Shown: positions 8,937-16,013 of the stretch, in pieces | How the letters are laid out: every line of letters begins with the position of its first letter | Position numbering within the stretch: position 1 is the first letter of the stretch | DNA from: Streptococcus devriesei DSM 19639 | Lineage (GTDB): Bacteria > Bacillota > Bacilli > Lactobacillales > Streptococcaceae | DNA length: 53,063 nucleotides | Direction: 5' to 3' | Assembly (NCBI RefSeq): GCF_000423725.1 | Contig: NZ_KE384084.1 | Span: forward strand, 392,514-445,576 | The notes under the pieces: model-generated | Told to the model about the DNA's origin: nothing | Databases searched by the model: none | What the model saw: only the letters and a program-made list of their open reading frames with translations | Program-made: the position numbers and the translations under genes

Positions 8937-10085
8937 CTAATAAGTCCTTTTTAATAACATTTCTAAGTCAGAAATATTCGGTTTTCTAGGATTTGTTGGT
9001 GTACAGCGATCCTTTAGTGCTGCCTGAGCAATAGCTGCTGTTGCTTCTGCATACTGCGATGCATCAATACCAAATTCACTGAACGTTTGCGGCATCTCCA
9101 ATTGCTTTAGTAAGCGCTGAATATTTTGGGTTAACTGCTGAACTGCAAATTGAGGATTCTTAACGGTTACACCAATCATTTGGGCTATCTCGCTATACCT
9201 TTTCAGAGCTCTGTCTGTTTCCGGACAGCGCTGACTGTCTATAAGACCTGCATTGTAAAGAATGACATTTTTTAACAAAACACCATTAATTCTGCCATGC
9301 ACCAAGTGAAAGGTACCACCAATAGCATGCGCCAAGCTATGGTTAATACCCAGTGAAGCCATCGTAAAAGCCAGACCTGCAATTGTTGACGCCTGATGCA
9401 TCTTTTCTCTCGCTGCCCGATCCTTTTTTCCTGCTGCATAGGCTTTAGGCAAATTTTCGAAAACCAATCTGATAGCTTTTTCAGCTAAAGCATCAGAAAA
9501 AGGTGAGGCATTCGTAGAAACATATGCTTCAATGGCATGCGTTAAAACATCAATACCAGTATCTGCTGTAACAGCTGGCGGCAGCTCCATTACTAAATCA
9601 GTCTCAAGCAAAGCCGCATCAGGCAAAAGATCATCTTCTACCAATGGATACTTTAAACCTTTGTCTTTATCAGTAATAACAGCAAAATCTGTTACTTCTG
9701 ATCCTGTTCCGCTCGTTGTTGGAATAACCACAAAATAGATAGAGCTTCTATCAATCTGGGTATTCACCTTACAAGCAAAATAAACAATCCCTTTGGCCGC
9801 GTCAATCGCTGAGCCGCCACCTATTGCTATAATTACTGTCGGAACAGTTTCTTCAAAAGTTTTAATTCCTGCAATGATATTTTCAATCGGTGGGTCAGGA
9901 ACAACATCTTGAAAAACAGTTACAGTATTATTTATAGCAAGAGTTTCTTTAATCTCTGCAAAATTTGGTAAAGAAGAAATAAAATGATCTGTAATAATAA
10001 CAATTCTTTCATTGACCATCTCCTTTAAATAGTCCAAAGCATGATCTCCAAAAATAATCTTTGGAACAAGATTAATTTCTTGCAT
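8937..10085 (-). CDS. eutG: Iron-containing alcohol dehydrogenase EutG
   Basis: This group III metal-dependent alcohol dehydrogenase of 382 residues reduces acetaldehyde to ethanol and so recycles NADH within the microcompartment. The nucleotide-binding AIGGGSAIDAAKGI and the TTSGTGSEVT stretch are present. Metal ligands are visible in DTGIDVLTHAIEAY, NHSLAHAIGGTFHLVHG and the histidines within it. The frame is open up to 10157, but the extra 24 codons would be encoded by the terminator hairpin of the leader. The ATG at 10085 has GAGGAGG six to seven bases upstream and gives the usual family N-terminus. Expression is probably controlled by the attenuator just upstream. Confidence 0.94.
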   Translation of the reverse strand: MQEINLVPKIIFGDHALDYLKEMVNERIVIITDHFISSLPNFAEIKETLAINNTVTVFQDVVPDPPIENIIAGIKTFEETVPTVIIAIGGGSAIDAAKGIVYFACKVNTQIDRSSIYFVVIPTTSGTGSEVTDFAVITDKDKGLKYPLVEDDLLPDAALLETDLVMELPPAVTADTGIDVLTHAIEAYVSTNASPFSDALAEKAIRLVFENLPKAYAAGKKDRAAREKMHQASTIAGLAFTMASLGINHSLAHAIGGTFHLVHGRINGVLLKNVILYNAGLIDSQRCPETDRALKRYSEIAQMIGVTVKNPQFAVQQLTQNIQRLLKQLEMPQTFSEFGIDASQYAEATAAIAQAALKDRCTPTNPRKPNISDLEMLLKRTY

Positions 10086-10110
10086 CTTTAACCTCCTCAT
10101 AAATAAAGTA

Positions 10111-10154
10111 AAAAAAGCGAAACCATCCTTACTTACAATTGGAAAGTTTCGCTT
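10111..10154 (-). terminator. Intrinsic terminator in the eutG leader
   Basis: Read on the minus strand, AAGCGAAAC (10154-10146) pairs perfectly with GTTTCGCTT (10123-10115) around a 22-base loop and is followed by a run of T. It lies between the cobalamin adenosyltransferase gene and eutG, 26 bases before the eutG start, so it would stop transcription before eutG. Its 5' arm overlaps the 3' arm of the hairpin at 10150-10161, which makes the two structures mutually exclusive. Confidence 0.9.
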
Positions 10155-10181
10155 CATTGCGTTTTTACAGACATCATTGTC
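10150..10181 (-). promoter_or_regulatory. Predicted EutV (ANTAR) dual-hairpin antitermination site before eutG
   Basis: On the minus strand two hairpins occur in tandem: GAC-AATGAT-GTC (10181-10170) and CGC-AATGAA-GCG (10161-10150), eight bases apart. Both loops are six bases with A at position 1 and G at position 4, the recognition pattern known for ANTAR proteins such as EutV. The stems are short, three pairs each. The second hairpin uses the first bases of the terminator's 5' arm, so EutV binding would prevent the terminator. The match to the published architecture is strong; binding itself is inferred. Confidence 0.8.
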
Positions 10182-10193
10182 ATTATAATTTCT

Positions 10194-10778
10194 TTAATTG
10201 TCAAAAATATCATTTTTAGTAATTTCTTTGTGGAACACCTTGCCGCCGCGATCGTATAAGGTATCAATCTGATGATCCCACTTGTTAATCGCTCTAGCCA
10301 ATGCATAAAAATAATCAGATAAACGATTTACAAATTTCAAATCTTCAGGGAACATATCATTAGTCCACTGAAAAGCTACAACAGCTCTCTCAGCCCTTCG
10401 GGCTATTGTACGGCAAACATGAAAAGCACTGCCGGCAGGAGAACCACCAGGTAAAATAAAGGACTCCACTTCATCAGGAATTATTGAATAATCATCTATC
10501 CTAGATTCCAGCCATTCAACTTCATGCTGCGTAATTCTTTGACTTTTCATAGAAGGATCAGCTAGGTCGCTGCCACAGTCAAAAATCAGCTTTTGAACTG
10601 TAAACAACTCGTCAAATAGACTGTCATTATCCAAAAAACTCATGGCAAAGCCTAAAAAAGAATTAAGTTCATCCAGTTCCCCATAAGCAGTTACCCTAGT
10701 ACTATCTTTAGCTAATTTTTCACCGCCAATAACTTTTGTGAATCCCTTATCGCCAACTCTTGTGTAGATTTGCATCAT
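10194..10778 (-). CDS. Cob(I)alamin adenosyltransferase, PduO type
   Basis: This 194-residue enzyme adenosylates corrinoid with ATP to give the adenosylcobalamin needed by EutBC. It belongs to the PduO/MMAB family, not the EutT family: it starts MMQIYTRVGDKGFTKVIGG, has TAYGELDELNSFLG near 32, the ATP-site arginines in RTIARRAERAVV, and the cobalamin-pocket segment FVNRLSDYFYALAR. Firmicutes eut operons often use this type in the place of EutT. The ATG overlaps the eutP stop (ATGA), so the two are translationally coupled. The leader of eutG begins directly after its stop. Confidence 0.93.
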   Translation of the reverse strand: MMQIYTRVGDKGFTKVIGGEKLAKDSTRVTAYGELDELNSFLGFAMSFLDNDSLFDELFTVQKLIFDCGSDLADPSMKSQRITQHEVEWLESRIDDYSIIPDEVESFILPGGSPAGSAFHVCRTIARRAERAVVAFQWTNDMFPEDLKFVNRLSDYFYALARAINKWDHQIDTLYDRGGKVFHKEITKNDIFDN

Positions 10779-11209
10779 TTCACCTCGCTCAAATACTTTC
10801 TTAATTCATCTAAACCATCACCTGTTACAGATGACACTTCAAATATTTTTTCGGTACCTGCAAGCTCCAATTGCTTGCGGGAATGTTTGAGCTCTTCTTC
10901 TGATGCTATATCAATATAAGTTAAAACCCCAATAACAGGTTTATTGAAACTTTGTGCATAATTTGGTGAATAAACTTGCTCCTTTGCAGTTGCATTCAAA
11001 ACAAATATCAGGAGAGAAGCATCCTGTGAAGTCACCTGTAATGCGATATTAAAATGCCTATGCTGGACAAACTCACCTGGAGTGTCAATAAAATCATCAG
11101 TATAAATAACATCCTGAGTTTTGTTATAAACCAGCTTTTCTTCAGTTAGTCTTTGAATTAAAGTCGTTTTCCCATGGCCAATCGGCCCTAACATCATTAT
11201 TCTTGCCAT
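10775..11209 (-). CDS. eutP: EutP, P-loop protein of ethanolamine utilisation
   Basis: This 144-residue Ras-like P-loop protein has Walker A GPIGHGKTT near residue 8, a switch segment TDDFIDTPGEFVQH, and GVLTYIDIASEEEL in the NKxD position. In Salmonella EutP has acetate kinase activity and links acetyl-phosphate to ATP in ethanolamine catabolism; by homology the same may hold here. It starts four bases after the eutS stop and overlaps the adenosyltransferase start. Length is typical. Confidence 0.9.
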   Translation of the reverse strand: MARIMMLGPIGHGKTTLIQRLTEEKLVYNKTQDVIYTDDFIDTPGEFVQHRHFNIALQVTSQDASLLIFVLNATAKEQVYSPNYAQSFNKPVIGVLTYIDIASEEELKHSRKQLELAGTEKIFEVSSVTGDGLDELRKYLSEVK

Positions 11210-11213
11210 TAAT

Positions 11214-11558
11214 CTATGACCTTGTAATATTACAAACGGAAAAACTCATCAACGTTTGAAGTTCAGTCAATACTTTAGTCATGCTGGATTCTACAGCAGA
11301 CACATCACCAATAACACAGACCGAGCCGCTGAAGCGATCAACAAATCCTATTTTGACATTTGCCTCTTTTTTAGCAAAATCAACAGCAATAACTGCAACA
11401 TCACTTGGAGTAATAGTCAAAATTCCCATGGCATTAGCTGCTTTATCTCCTAATCCCAATTTTATAAATAATTTATCATCAGGATGAGAAATGATATGTG
11501 CCAGAGTGACCTGCTTTCCAGGGACTGATTCAAAGACTTTACGTGTTTTTTGTTCCAA
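11214..11558 (-). CDS. eutS: EutS-family shell protein, first gene of the operon
   Basis: This 114-residue permuted BMC shell protein (EutS/PduU family) has the core VPGKQVTLAHIISHPDDKLF, TPSDVAVIAVDFAKKEANVK and GFVDRFSGSVCVIG. The start is TTG at 11558, preceded by AAGGTG eight bases upstream; no ATG in frame gives a full N-terminus. It is the first gene behind the long regulated leader (11591-11920) and is followed by eutP four bases later. It is a paralogue of the protein at 8589. Confidence 0.92.
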   Translation of the reverse strand: MEQKTRKVFESVPGKQVTLAHIISHPDDKLFIKLGLGDKAANAMGILTITPSDVAVIAVDFAKKEANVKIGFVDRFSGSVCVIGDVSAVESSMTKVLTELQTLMSFSVCNITRS

Positions 11559-11590
11559 TGAGCTTTCACCTTCTTATAACCAAAATTTTG

Positions 11591-11639
11591 TAAAATAAAA
11601 TCACAATTTAAAAGCATAGCATTATGCCATAAATTGTGA
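11591..11639 (-). terminator. Leader terminator of the eut operon with nested A1/G4 hexaloop hairpin
   Basis: Read on the minus strand, TCACAATTT (11639-11631) pairs with AAATTGTGA (11609-11601) and is followed by TTTTATTTTA. Inside the stem sits GGCAT-AATGCT-ATGCT (11628-11613), a hairpin whose six-base loop has A1 and G4 as in EutV targets. Upstream, CTATAAATT (about 11655-11647) can pair with the same AATTTATGG strand that builds the terminator, giving an alternative antiterminator fold. The partner hairpin usual for EutV is less clear: TTC-AAAGGC-GAA near 11670-11681 is a candidate, about 40 bases away. Confidence 0.75.
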
Positions 11640-11735
11640 GTCTTAATTTATAGGTAATCAAAAAATACTTCGCCTTTGAATAATTATTGAAAACACTTCT
11701 AAAATCAAGACTTCAATTTTGTATTACTAAAACAG

Positions 11736-11766
11736 TCATGCATCATTGCACAATAAACCATTATTT
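11736..11766 (-). promoter_or_regulatory. Dual A1/G4 hexaloop hairpins after the cobalamin riboswitch (EutX/Rli55-like)
   Basis: On the minus strand AATA-ATGGTT-TATT (11765-11752) is followed without a gap by GTGC-AATGAT-GCAT (11751-11738). The second stem can be lengthened by two wobble-containing pairs. Both loops are hexanucleotides with A1 and G4, the EutV/ANTAR recognition pattern. The pair lies about 45 bases downstream of the cobalamin riboswitch and about 100 bases before the leader terminator. In Enterococcus and Listeria an RNA with this layout (EutX, Rli55) titrates EutV when cobalamin is absent. The same role is inferred here. Confidence 0.72.
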
Positions 11767-11808
11767 AAACTTCTTTTTCCGCGAAAAAGTTCAAATATTA
11801 TAGTAATA

Positions 11809-11905
11809 ACCTTCAAAGACCTGACTCCAGCTAACGCTGATTACAGTGGCGGGACCGTATTGGAATTTAACCAAACTTCCATGAAGTGTTATACAATTAT
11901 CCATT
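11809..11905 (-). promoter_or_regulatory. Cobalamin riboswitch in the eut leader
   Basis: On the minus strand the region reads through the conserved core of a cobalamin aptamer: GGTTAAATTCC (about 11872-11862), CCGCCACTGTAA (11852-11841) and the B12-box-like GAGTCAGGTC (11827-11818). The aptamer is short, like the class found near EutV-binding RNAs, rather than a long btuB-type element. It starts soon after the promoter at 11915-11943. Since the operon encodes a B12-dependent lyase and an adenosyltransferase, adenosylcobalamin is the likely ligand. Boundaries are approximate. Confidence 0.88.
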
Positions 11906-11914
11906 TATATTGAC

Positions 11915-11943
11915 ATTCTATCACAAGCTGAAAGCGATTGCAA
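11915..11943 (-). promoter_or_regulatory. Sigma-70 promoter of the eut operon leader
   Basis: On the minus strand -35 TTGCAA (11943-11938) and -10 TAGAAT (11920-11915) are separated by exactly 17 bases, and the -10 is preceded by TGA, an extended -10. Transcription would start near 11908, just before the riboswitch. It is the only well-formed promoter I found between rpmA and the first eutS. Confidence 0.75.
11928..11942. promoter_or_regulatory. Predicted cre (CcpA) site overlapping the eut promoter
   Basis: CTGAAAGCGATTGCA matches the catabolite-responsive element consensus WTGNAANCGNWNNCW at 14 of 15 positions; only the first base differs. It covers the -35 hexamer and most of the spacer of the eut promoter, a position where bound CcpA would repress. 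Carbon catabolite repression of eut is therefore likely; it is inferred from the site alone. Confidence 0.75.
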
Positions 11944-11944
11944 C

Positions 11945-12104
11945 AAAAAACTGAGAAATAAAAAACGAAAGATTCCCCTGAAATCCTCTTTGCTCTCATG
12001 TCCAAATCCTGCTAAAGCAGACTTTGTCAAAAAAATTATAACTCTCAGCTCCTATTAAAGCTGCCACCTTCAACAACCCCATGTAACCTTTAGGGGCAGA
12101 ACGC
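11945..12104. other. Intergenic DNA between the rpmA terminator and the eut promoter
   Basis: No gene or firm motif is recognised. On the minus strand a 40-codon open frame (ATG near 12115, inside the rpmA terminator) ends near 11998, and a second frame continues from there with AGFGHESKEDFRGIFRF. There is no ribosome site. A weak long-range pairing CTGCC/GGCAG is present at 12061-12099. It may be a relic or a dispersed intergenic repeat at the edge of the inserted eut operon; this is a guess. Confidence 0.35.
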
Positions 12105-12131
12105 AAAAAAACCTGCATAAAAGCAGGCTTT
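12105..12131 (-). terminator. Terminator after rpmA
   Basis: On the minus strand GCCTGC-TTTTAT-GCAGG followed by seven T forms a compact intrinsic terminator 8 bases after the rpmA stop. It ends the rplU-prp-rpmA operon and isolates it from the eut promoter region. Confidence 0.9.
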
Positions 12132-12138
12132 CTTTTAT

Positions 12139-12432
12139 TTATTTTGCGATTGGGTAAACAGATACTTGTTTTTTATCGCGGCCTTTGCGTTCAAAGCGTA
12201 CCACACCTTCAACCTTAGCAAAGAGTGTATCATCTCCGCCGCGGCCTACATTAGCTCCCGGATGGATATGAGTTCCGCGTTGACGGTAAAGGATTGAGCC
12301 GCCTGAAACAGTTTGACCGTCAGCAGCTTTAGCACCAAGGCGCTTGCTTTCTGAATCGCGTCCGTTAGATGTAGAACCGCCACCTTTTTTGTGGGCGAAA
12401 AGCTGCAAGTTAGCAAGATTCATTTTTAACAT
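12139..12432 (-). CDS. rpmA: Ribosomal protein L27
   Basis: This 97-residue large-subunit protein reaches towards the peptidyl-transferase centre. It begins [20 protein letters not shown]; the first 12-13 residues are the Firmicutes N-terminal extension that the protease Prp removes at the FA/HKK junction before L27 becomes functional. The core [20 protein letters not shown] is invariant-like. The frame is open a little further, to 12453, but the ATG at 12432 is the family start. It is the third gene of the rplU-prp-rpmA operon. Confidence 0.97.
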   Translation of the reverse strand: MLKMNLANLQLFAHKKGGGSTSNGRDSESKRLGAKAADGQTVSGGSILYRQRGTHIHPGANVGRGGDDTLFAKVEGVVRFERKGRDKKQVSVYPIAK

Positions 12433-12453
12433 AATGTTGTATCCTCTTTTCAA

Positions 12454-12789
12454 TTAATTTTCGATGACCCTGACAGCTACAAATTCTGATGAATTTTCTG
12501 CCAAATTGGTCATACCTAAGAGAAAGCTTTCAAACAAAAGCTGAACTTTCTCATCTTTTTTGTGTGTCACATGTGAAAGATCAATCTTCATGTAACCACC
12601 ATCAATTTCATTTAAATCTAAAGCGGCCTTACAGTCTGTCAGAGCTTCAAGTGAATTAACAAAATTCATCGCTAGGGCTGAAACAGCTGCACAGACAATA
12701 TCAAAGCCATATTCGCCGCTGCCGGCATGTCCGGTCAGCTGGATACTCTCCAGCAGATTATCATGACGAATAAAGGTTGCTTGAATCAT
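12454..12789 (-). CDS. prp: Ribosomal-processing cysteine protease Prp
   Basis: This 111-residue protease of the DUF464/Prp family cleaves the N-terminal extension of L27. The catalytic pair is visible: His21 in LTGHAGSGEYGFD and Cys33 in DIVCAAVSALAMN. The gene lies between rplU and rpmA, its conserved place in Firmicutes with extended L27, and that L27 extension is present next door. Length is normal. Confidence 0.95.
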   Translation of the reverse strand: MIQATFIRHDNLLESIQLTGHAGSGEYGFDIVCAAVSALAMNFVNSLEALTDCKAALDLNEIDGGYMKIDLSHVTHKKDEKVQLLFESFLLGMTNLAENSSEFVAVRVIEN

Positions 12790-12800
12790 AAAAAGAAAGA

Positions 12801-13115
12801 TTAAGCGTTGATAGCGTTGATAACAACTTTTGTATAAGGCTGACGGTGACCTTGTTTACGATGGCTGCCTTTTTTAGGCTTGTATTTGAAAGTGACAACT
12901 TTCTTTTGTTTACCTTGTTTTTCAGCAGTACCAACAACAGTAGCTCCTTCAACAATCGGAGTACCGACAACAGTTTTGTCGCCGCCGACAAGAACAACTT
13001 CGTTAAATGTTACTTCTGATCCAGCTTCAACATCAAGCTTTTCAACGTAGATGGTTTGTCCCACTTCAACTTTAACTTGTTTTCCGCCAGTTTTAATAAT
13101 TGCGTATGTGCTCAT
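12801..13115 (-). CDS. rplU: Ribosomal protein L21
   Basis: This 104-residue 50S protein binds 23S rRNA. It starts [20 protein letters not shown], and the C-terminal [20 protein letters not shown] is typical. A TAGGAGGTGC site precedes the ATG. It is the first gene of the rplU-prp-rpmA operon and lies behind an L21-leader RNA and its own promoter, so autoregulation by L21 through the leader is likely. Confidence 0.98.
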   Translation of the reverse strand: MSTYAIIKTGGKQVKVEVGQTIYVEKLDVEAGSEVTFNEVVLVGGDKTVVGTPIVEGATVVGTAEKQGKQKKVVTFKYKPKKGSHRKQGHRQPYTKVVINAINA

Positions 13116-13132
13116 TATGCACCTCCTATAAA

Positions 13133-13241
13133 ATATTGTTTGAGGTTTCCCTCATGTGAAGACTCGCCTTGCACCGTGAGTATAAAACTGCTTGGAACGG
13201 TGTTCGTGCGGTTGCACAGGATGTGCATTTAGTCAACTTTT
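13133..13241 (-). promoter_or_regulatory. L21 leader (ribosomal-protein autoregulatory RNA)
   Basis: The 5' untranslated region of rplU on the minus strand contains the perfect hairpin GCACA-TCC-TGTGC (about 13228-13216) and a downstream CACCG/CGGTG pairing, the position and general form of the L21 leader RNA of Firmicutes. Assignment rests on location and hairpin form, not on a covariance search. Confidence 0.7.
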
Positions 13242-13243
13242 AT

Positions 13244-13272
13244 ATTGTAACATGTTTATCTTTTCATTTCAA
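13244..13272 (-). promoter_or_regulatory. Promoter of the rplU operon
   Basis: On the minus strand -35 TTGAAA (13272-13267) and -10 TACAAT (13249-13244) lie 17 bases apart, with TGT before the -10 as an extended element. It precedes the L21 leader by a few bases. Confidence 0.8.
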
Positions 13273-13328
13273 GCAAATAATCTAAATTATAAGGCATTTT
13301 TAGGCAGCTTGTTTTATAGAAATAGGAG

Positions 13329-14528
13329 CTACCATTTCAAGTCCACCAAATCCGTCATTTCTCGATAGGCGGTGTCAGCTTTGGCCTTCATCGCATCATC
13401 CAGCTTATGCCGGTACTTACCGCCCTTAATAAAATCTTCCAAAATCAAAACTCGGTAGTCCTTATATTCATAGCCTTCAGCACCGACTTCGCCTTTTCCC
13501 CAAGACCAGACCATGGTCGGGTGGGCTTTAACCGTTTTGATAGCTGTCTTACCTGCTTTTTTCTCAAACGTAACATCCATAAGCAGCCCGCGCTCTGTCC
13601 AATAATTTTGCAGATTTTCATAGGACTGGTTAGAGATAAAATTGCCCATAGAATAGATAATGAACTTCTTCTCTCCATCTTTTTTCAGGGTTTCAGACGG
13701 CTCTGCTACATGCGGATGACCTCCGAAAATAACATCTGCTCCCCATTTAACCATCTTATGGTAAAGTGTCTTTTGCTCTCCCGTCGGCTCAAGAGCATAT
13801 TCCGTTCCCATCTGCGGCATAACAATGGTGACATCTGCTTTCTTTTCGGCTTCTTTCAGTTCGGCCTTTATTTTCTTTTGATTGAGATTGGAAAGATGAG
13901 CTGCCCGCTCTTTTTTCGTCAGGTTGGCTTCCATACCGTTATAGCCGTAAGCATAACCCAAAATAGCTATTTTGATCCCATTGACAGTTTTAATCAGAAT
14001 TCCCTCTTTAGCCCGATTTTTCTTGTAAATGCCAATAGTATCCAGCCCTAAGTCATTAAAAGTCTTTACTGTATTCAAAGCGCCTGACAGCTGAGAATCA
14101 AGAATATGATTATGAGCCAAGTCAACAACATCATATCCGGTATCCTTCATGGACTGGGCAGCAGCCGGCGGCGCATTAAACAAAGGATAGCCGCCCAAAG
14201 GAAAGTCCGCACTGATAGTTCCTTCAAAATCTCCAATGGCAAGGTCTGCTTTAGAAATCCACTCTTTAGCATATTCAAAGTAGGGATTGAAATCGTAAGA
14301 ACCGTCACTTTTTCGGGCACTCGTATAAAGGATATCATGATAGAGAATATCGCCATTTGCCACAACACGGGCCGTTTTAACCTGATCACCGGTGCCCTTT
14401 CTCACTTCATTTTTATCTTTGTCCATAAAATGATAGATCAGAAGCAATAGCAGCAAAAGCCCGAAACCGACTGCCAAAACAAGCGTTTCTTCTTTTTTAC
14501 GATCCTTTATAAACCTTTTCTTTTCCAT
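13329..14528 (-). CDS. CapA-family metallophosphatase-like membrane protein
   Basis: This 399-residue protein has one N-terminal membrane segment (about 17-38) after a basic stretch, followed by an extracellular PGA_cap/CapA domain. Metal-site type motifs are present: GDILYHD near 60, IGDFEGT, LAHNHILD, MGTEYALEPT, GGHPHVAEP and SMGNFISNQ. Homologues are annotated as capsule or poly-gamma-glutamate synthesis proteins, but no pgs genes are nearby, so the substrate is unknown. ATG at 14528 is chosen because AGAGGTG lies just upstream; an in-frame GTG three codons earlier falls inside that site. Confidence 0.85.
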   Translation of the reverse strand: MEKKRFIKDRKKEETLVLAVGFGLLLLLLLIYHFMDKDKNEVRKGTGDQVKTARVVANGDILYHDILYTSARKSDGSYDFNPYFEYAKEWISKADLAIGDFEGTISADFPLGGYPLFNAPPAAAQSMKDTGYDVVDLAHNHILDSQLSGALNTVKTFNDLGLDTIGIYKKNRAKEGILIKTVNGIKIAILGYAYGYNGMEANLTKKERAAHLSNLNQKKIKAELKEAEKKADVTIVMPQMGTEYALEPTGEQKTLYHKMVKWGADVIFGGHPHVAEPSETLKKDGEKKFIIYSMGNFISNQSYENLQNYWTERGLLMDVTFEKKAGKTAIKTVKAHPTMVWSWGKGEVGAEGYEYKDYRVLILEDFIKGGKYRHKLDDAMKAKADTAYREMTDLVDLKW

Positions 14529-14754
14529 CTTTATCACCTCTCCAGCAAGAGAAACCGACGGTGCAACAGTTTTTATTTATTATATCATAATTTTTTCTGC
14601 CTCATAAAGAGACCACAAAATCCAAAAAAGAAAAACTTGCTCTTACATTTGATTAAAACTGCTGCTCTTTTAAATGTCAAGATTCAGTTCACAAAACGGT
14701 TAGTTAAACCGGCAGCGTTTAAGCTGCTATGGGATAATTCACCTTAGTGAACAT

Positions 14755-14781
14755 AAAAAAGGCCGGAGCACTCCGGCCTTG
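14755..14781 (-). terminator. Terminator after thiI
   Basis: GGCCGGAG-TG-CTCCGGCC on the minus strand, followed by a run of T, is a strong G+C-rich hairpin 14 bases after the thiI stop. The bases on the other side are not T-rich, so it works in one direction. Confidence 0.92.
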
Positions 14782-14795
14782 CTGCCCAAACAGGA

Positions 14796-16013
14796 TTACA
14801 ATAAATCAGCAATCAAATCATCTACTTCATCAGTTTCTTGCGTCTGGGGTGTTATTTCTGTGACCTTAATGCCGGCCACTGCACGCGCAACCAAGCCATC
14901 AACGTCCAGTCTGGATTCATATTGTTCAACATTTTTAATCTTTGGATTGGTTTTTGGCCGATCAGGGGCAAAAATCGTACAGCAGTCTTCAAAAGGCTGA
15001 ATGGAAATATTAAAGGTATCGATTTTTTCTGCAATATCGATAATCTCAAGCTTGTCCATGGTCACAACCGGTCGGATAACAGGCGTCGCGGTCACCGCAT
15101 TAATGGCCTGCATGGATTCCAGAGTTTGGCTGGCAACCTGACCCAGACTTTCTCCGTTAATGATCACCAATCCTTCCCGCTTCTCACGGATACGATCCGT
15201 AATCCGCATCATAAAGCGCCGTGTCAGAGTCATCAGATAAGCCTCCGGTGCTTTGGCTTTAATTTCTTCCTGAATTTCCGTAAAGGGGACTTCGATAAAT
15301 TGGATGTTGCCGCCAAATTTAGTCAGCTTACGGGTCAGATCATGAGCTTTTTTAAGAGCACCCGGACTGGTGTAGGGAGGACTGGCAAAATGAACAGCTT
15401 CAATATCAACACCGCGCTTCAAAGCCAGATAGCCCGCAACCGGTGAATCAATACCTCCCGACAGCATAAGCATGCCCTTACCGGCAGTACCTACAGGCAG
15501 GCCGCCGGCTCCCTTAATATTTTCATAAGACAGGTAAGCCGCCTCCTCGCGAATTTCAACCTTGAGGGTAATATCAGGATTTTTCATCTGAGCCTGTATC
15601 TGCGGCAAAGCCTCAAAGACAGCACTGCCCAATACTTGGTTGAGCTCACGGCTGTCAAGTTCAAACTGATGATCACTCCGTTTACTTGAAATCTTAAAGG
15701 TTAGTCCGTCACGGTAAAGACTGGTCATGATTTCCTGCACAGCTTTTTCCAAGACAGCAACATCCTTTTCAACCTTGTAAGAAGGAGAGAACGCCTGAAT
15801 ACCAAAAATCTGTTTAAGCGATTCGGCCACAAGATGATAGTCCGTTCCATTTAAATACACATGGGCACGGTCCCGGTCTGCTGCTACTCTGACTTCCGGA
15901 TAAACCGATAAGACATGTTTCATATTTCGTTTTAATTGATTGATGAAACGCATACGGTTTTTGCCCTTGGTAGACAGCTCTCCGTAACGTACCATAATTT
16001 CTGAATACTGCAT
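14796..16013 (-). CDS. thiI: tRNA 4-thiouridine / thiazole sulfurtransferase ThiI
   Basis: This enzyme of about 405 residues adenylates U8 of tRNA and inserts sulfur. It has an N-terminal ferredoxin-like/THUMP region ([15 protein letters not shown] at the start) and a PP-loop ATP-pyrophosphatase domain with [20 protein letters not shown] near 184. There is no rhodanese domain, the short form usual in Firmicutes. The frame is open to 16121, but the preceding 36 codons are not family-like; start M at 16013 gives [13 protein letters not shown]. No clear ribosome site helps the choice. The upstream cysteine desulfurase probably donates the sulfur. Confidence 0.93.
   Translation of the reverse strand: MQYSEIMVRYGELSTKGKNRMRFINQLKRNMKHVLSVYPEVRVAADRDRAHVYLNGTDYHLVAESLKQIFGIQAFSPSYKVEKDVAVLEKAVQEIMTSLYRDGLTFKISSKRSDHQFELDSRELNQVLGSAVFEALPQIQAQMKNPDITLKVEIREEAAYLSYENIKGAGGLPVGTAGKGMLMLSGGIDSPVAGYLALKRGVDIEAVHFASPPYTSPGALKKAHDLTRKLTKFGGNIQFIEVPFTEIQEEIKAKAPEAYLMTLTRRFMMRITDRIREKREGLVIINGESLGQVASQTLESMQAINAVTATPVIRPVVTMDKLEIIDIAEKIDTFNISIQPFEDCCTIFAPDRPKTNPKIKNVEQYESRLDVDGLVARAVAGIKVTEITPQTQETDEVDDLIADLL

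Noticed and set aside
10086..10157. 24-codon N-terminal extension of EutG in the same frame
   Set aside because: It is encoded by the attenuator hairpin, does not resemble alcohol dehydrogenases, and a strong ribosome site precedes the ATG at 10085.
11815..11850. TATAAT-like hexamer after the riboswitch (near 11800) considered as an internal promoter
   Set aside because: No acceptable -35 at 16-18 bases; it may simply be part of the A+T-rich leader.
13407..14051. 214-codon plus-strand open frame
   Set aside because: Antisense shadow of the CapA-like gene; no ribosome site and no recognisable domain.
14838..15446. 202-codon plus-strand open frame
   Set aside because: Antisense shadow of thiI without start signals.
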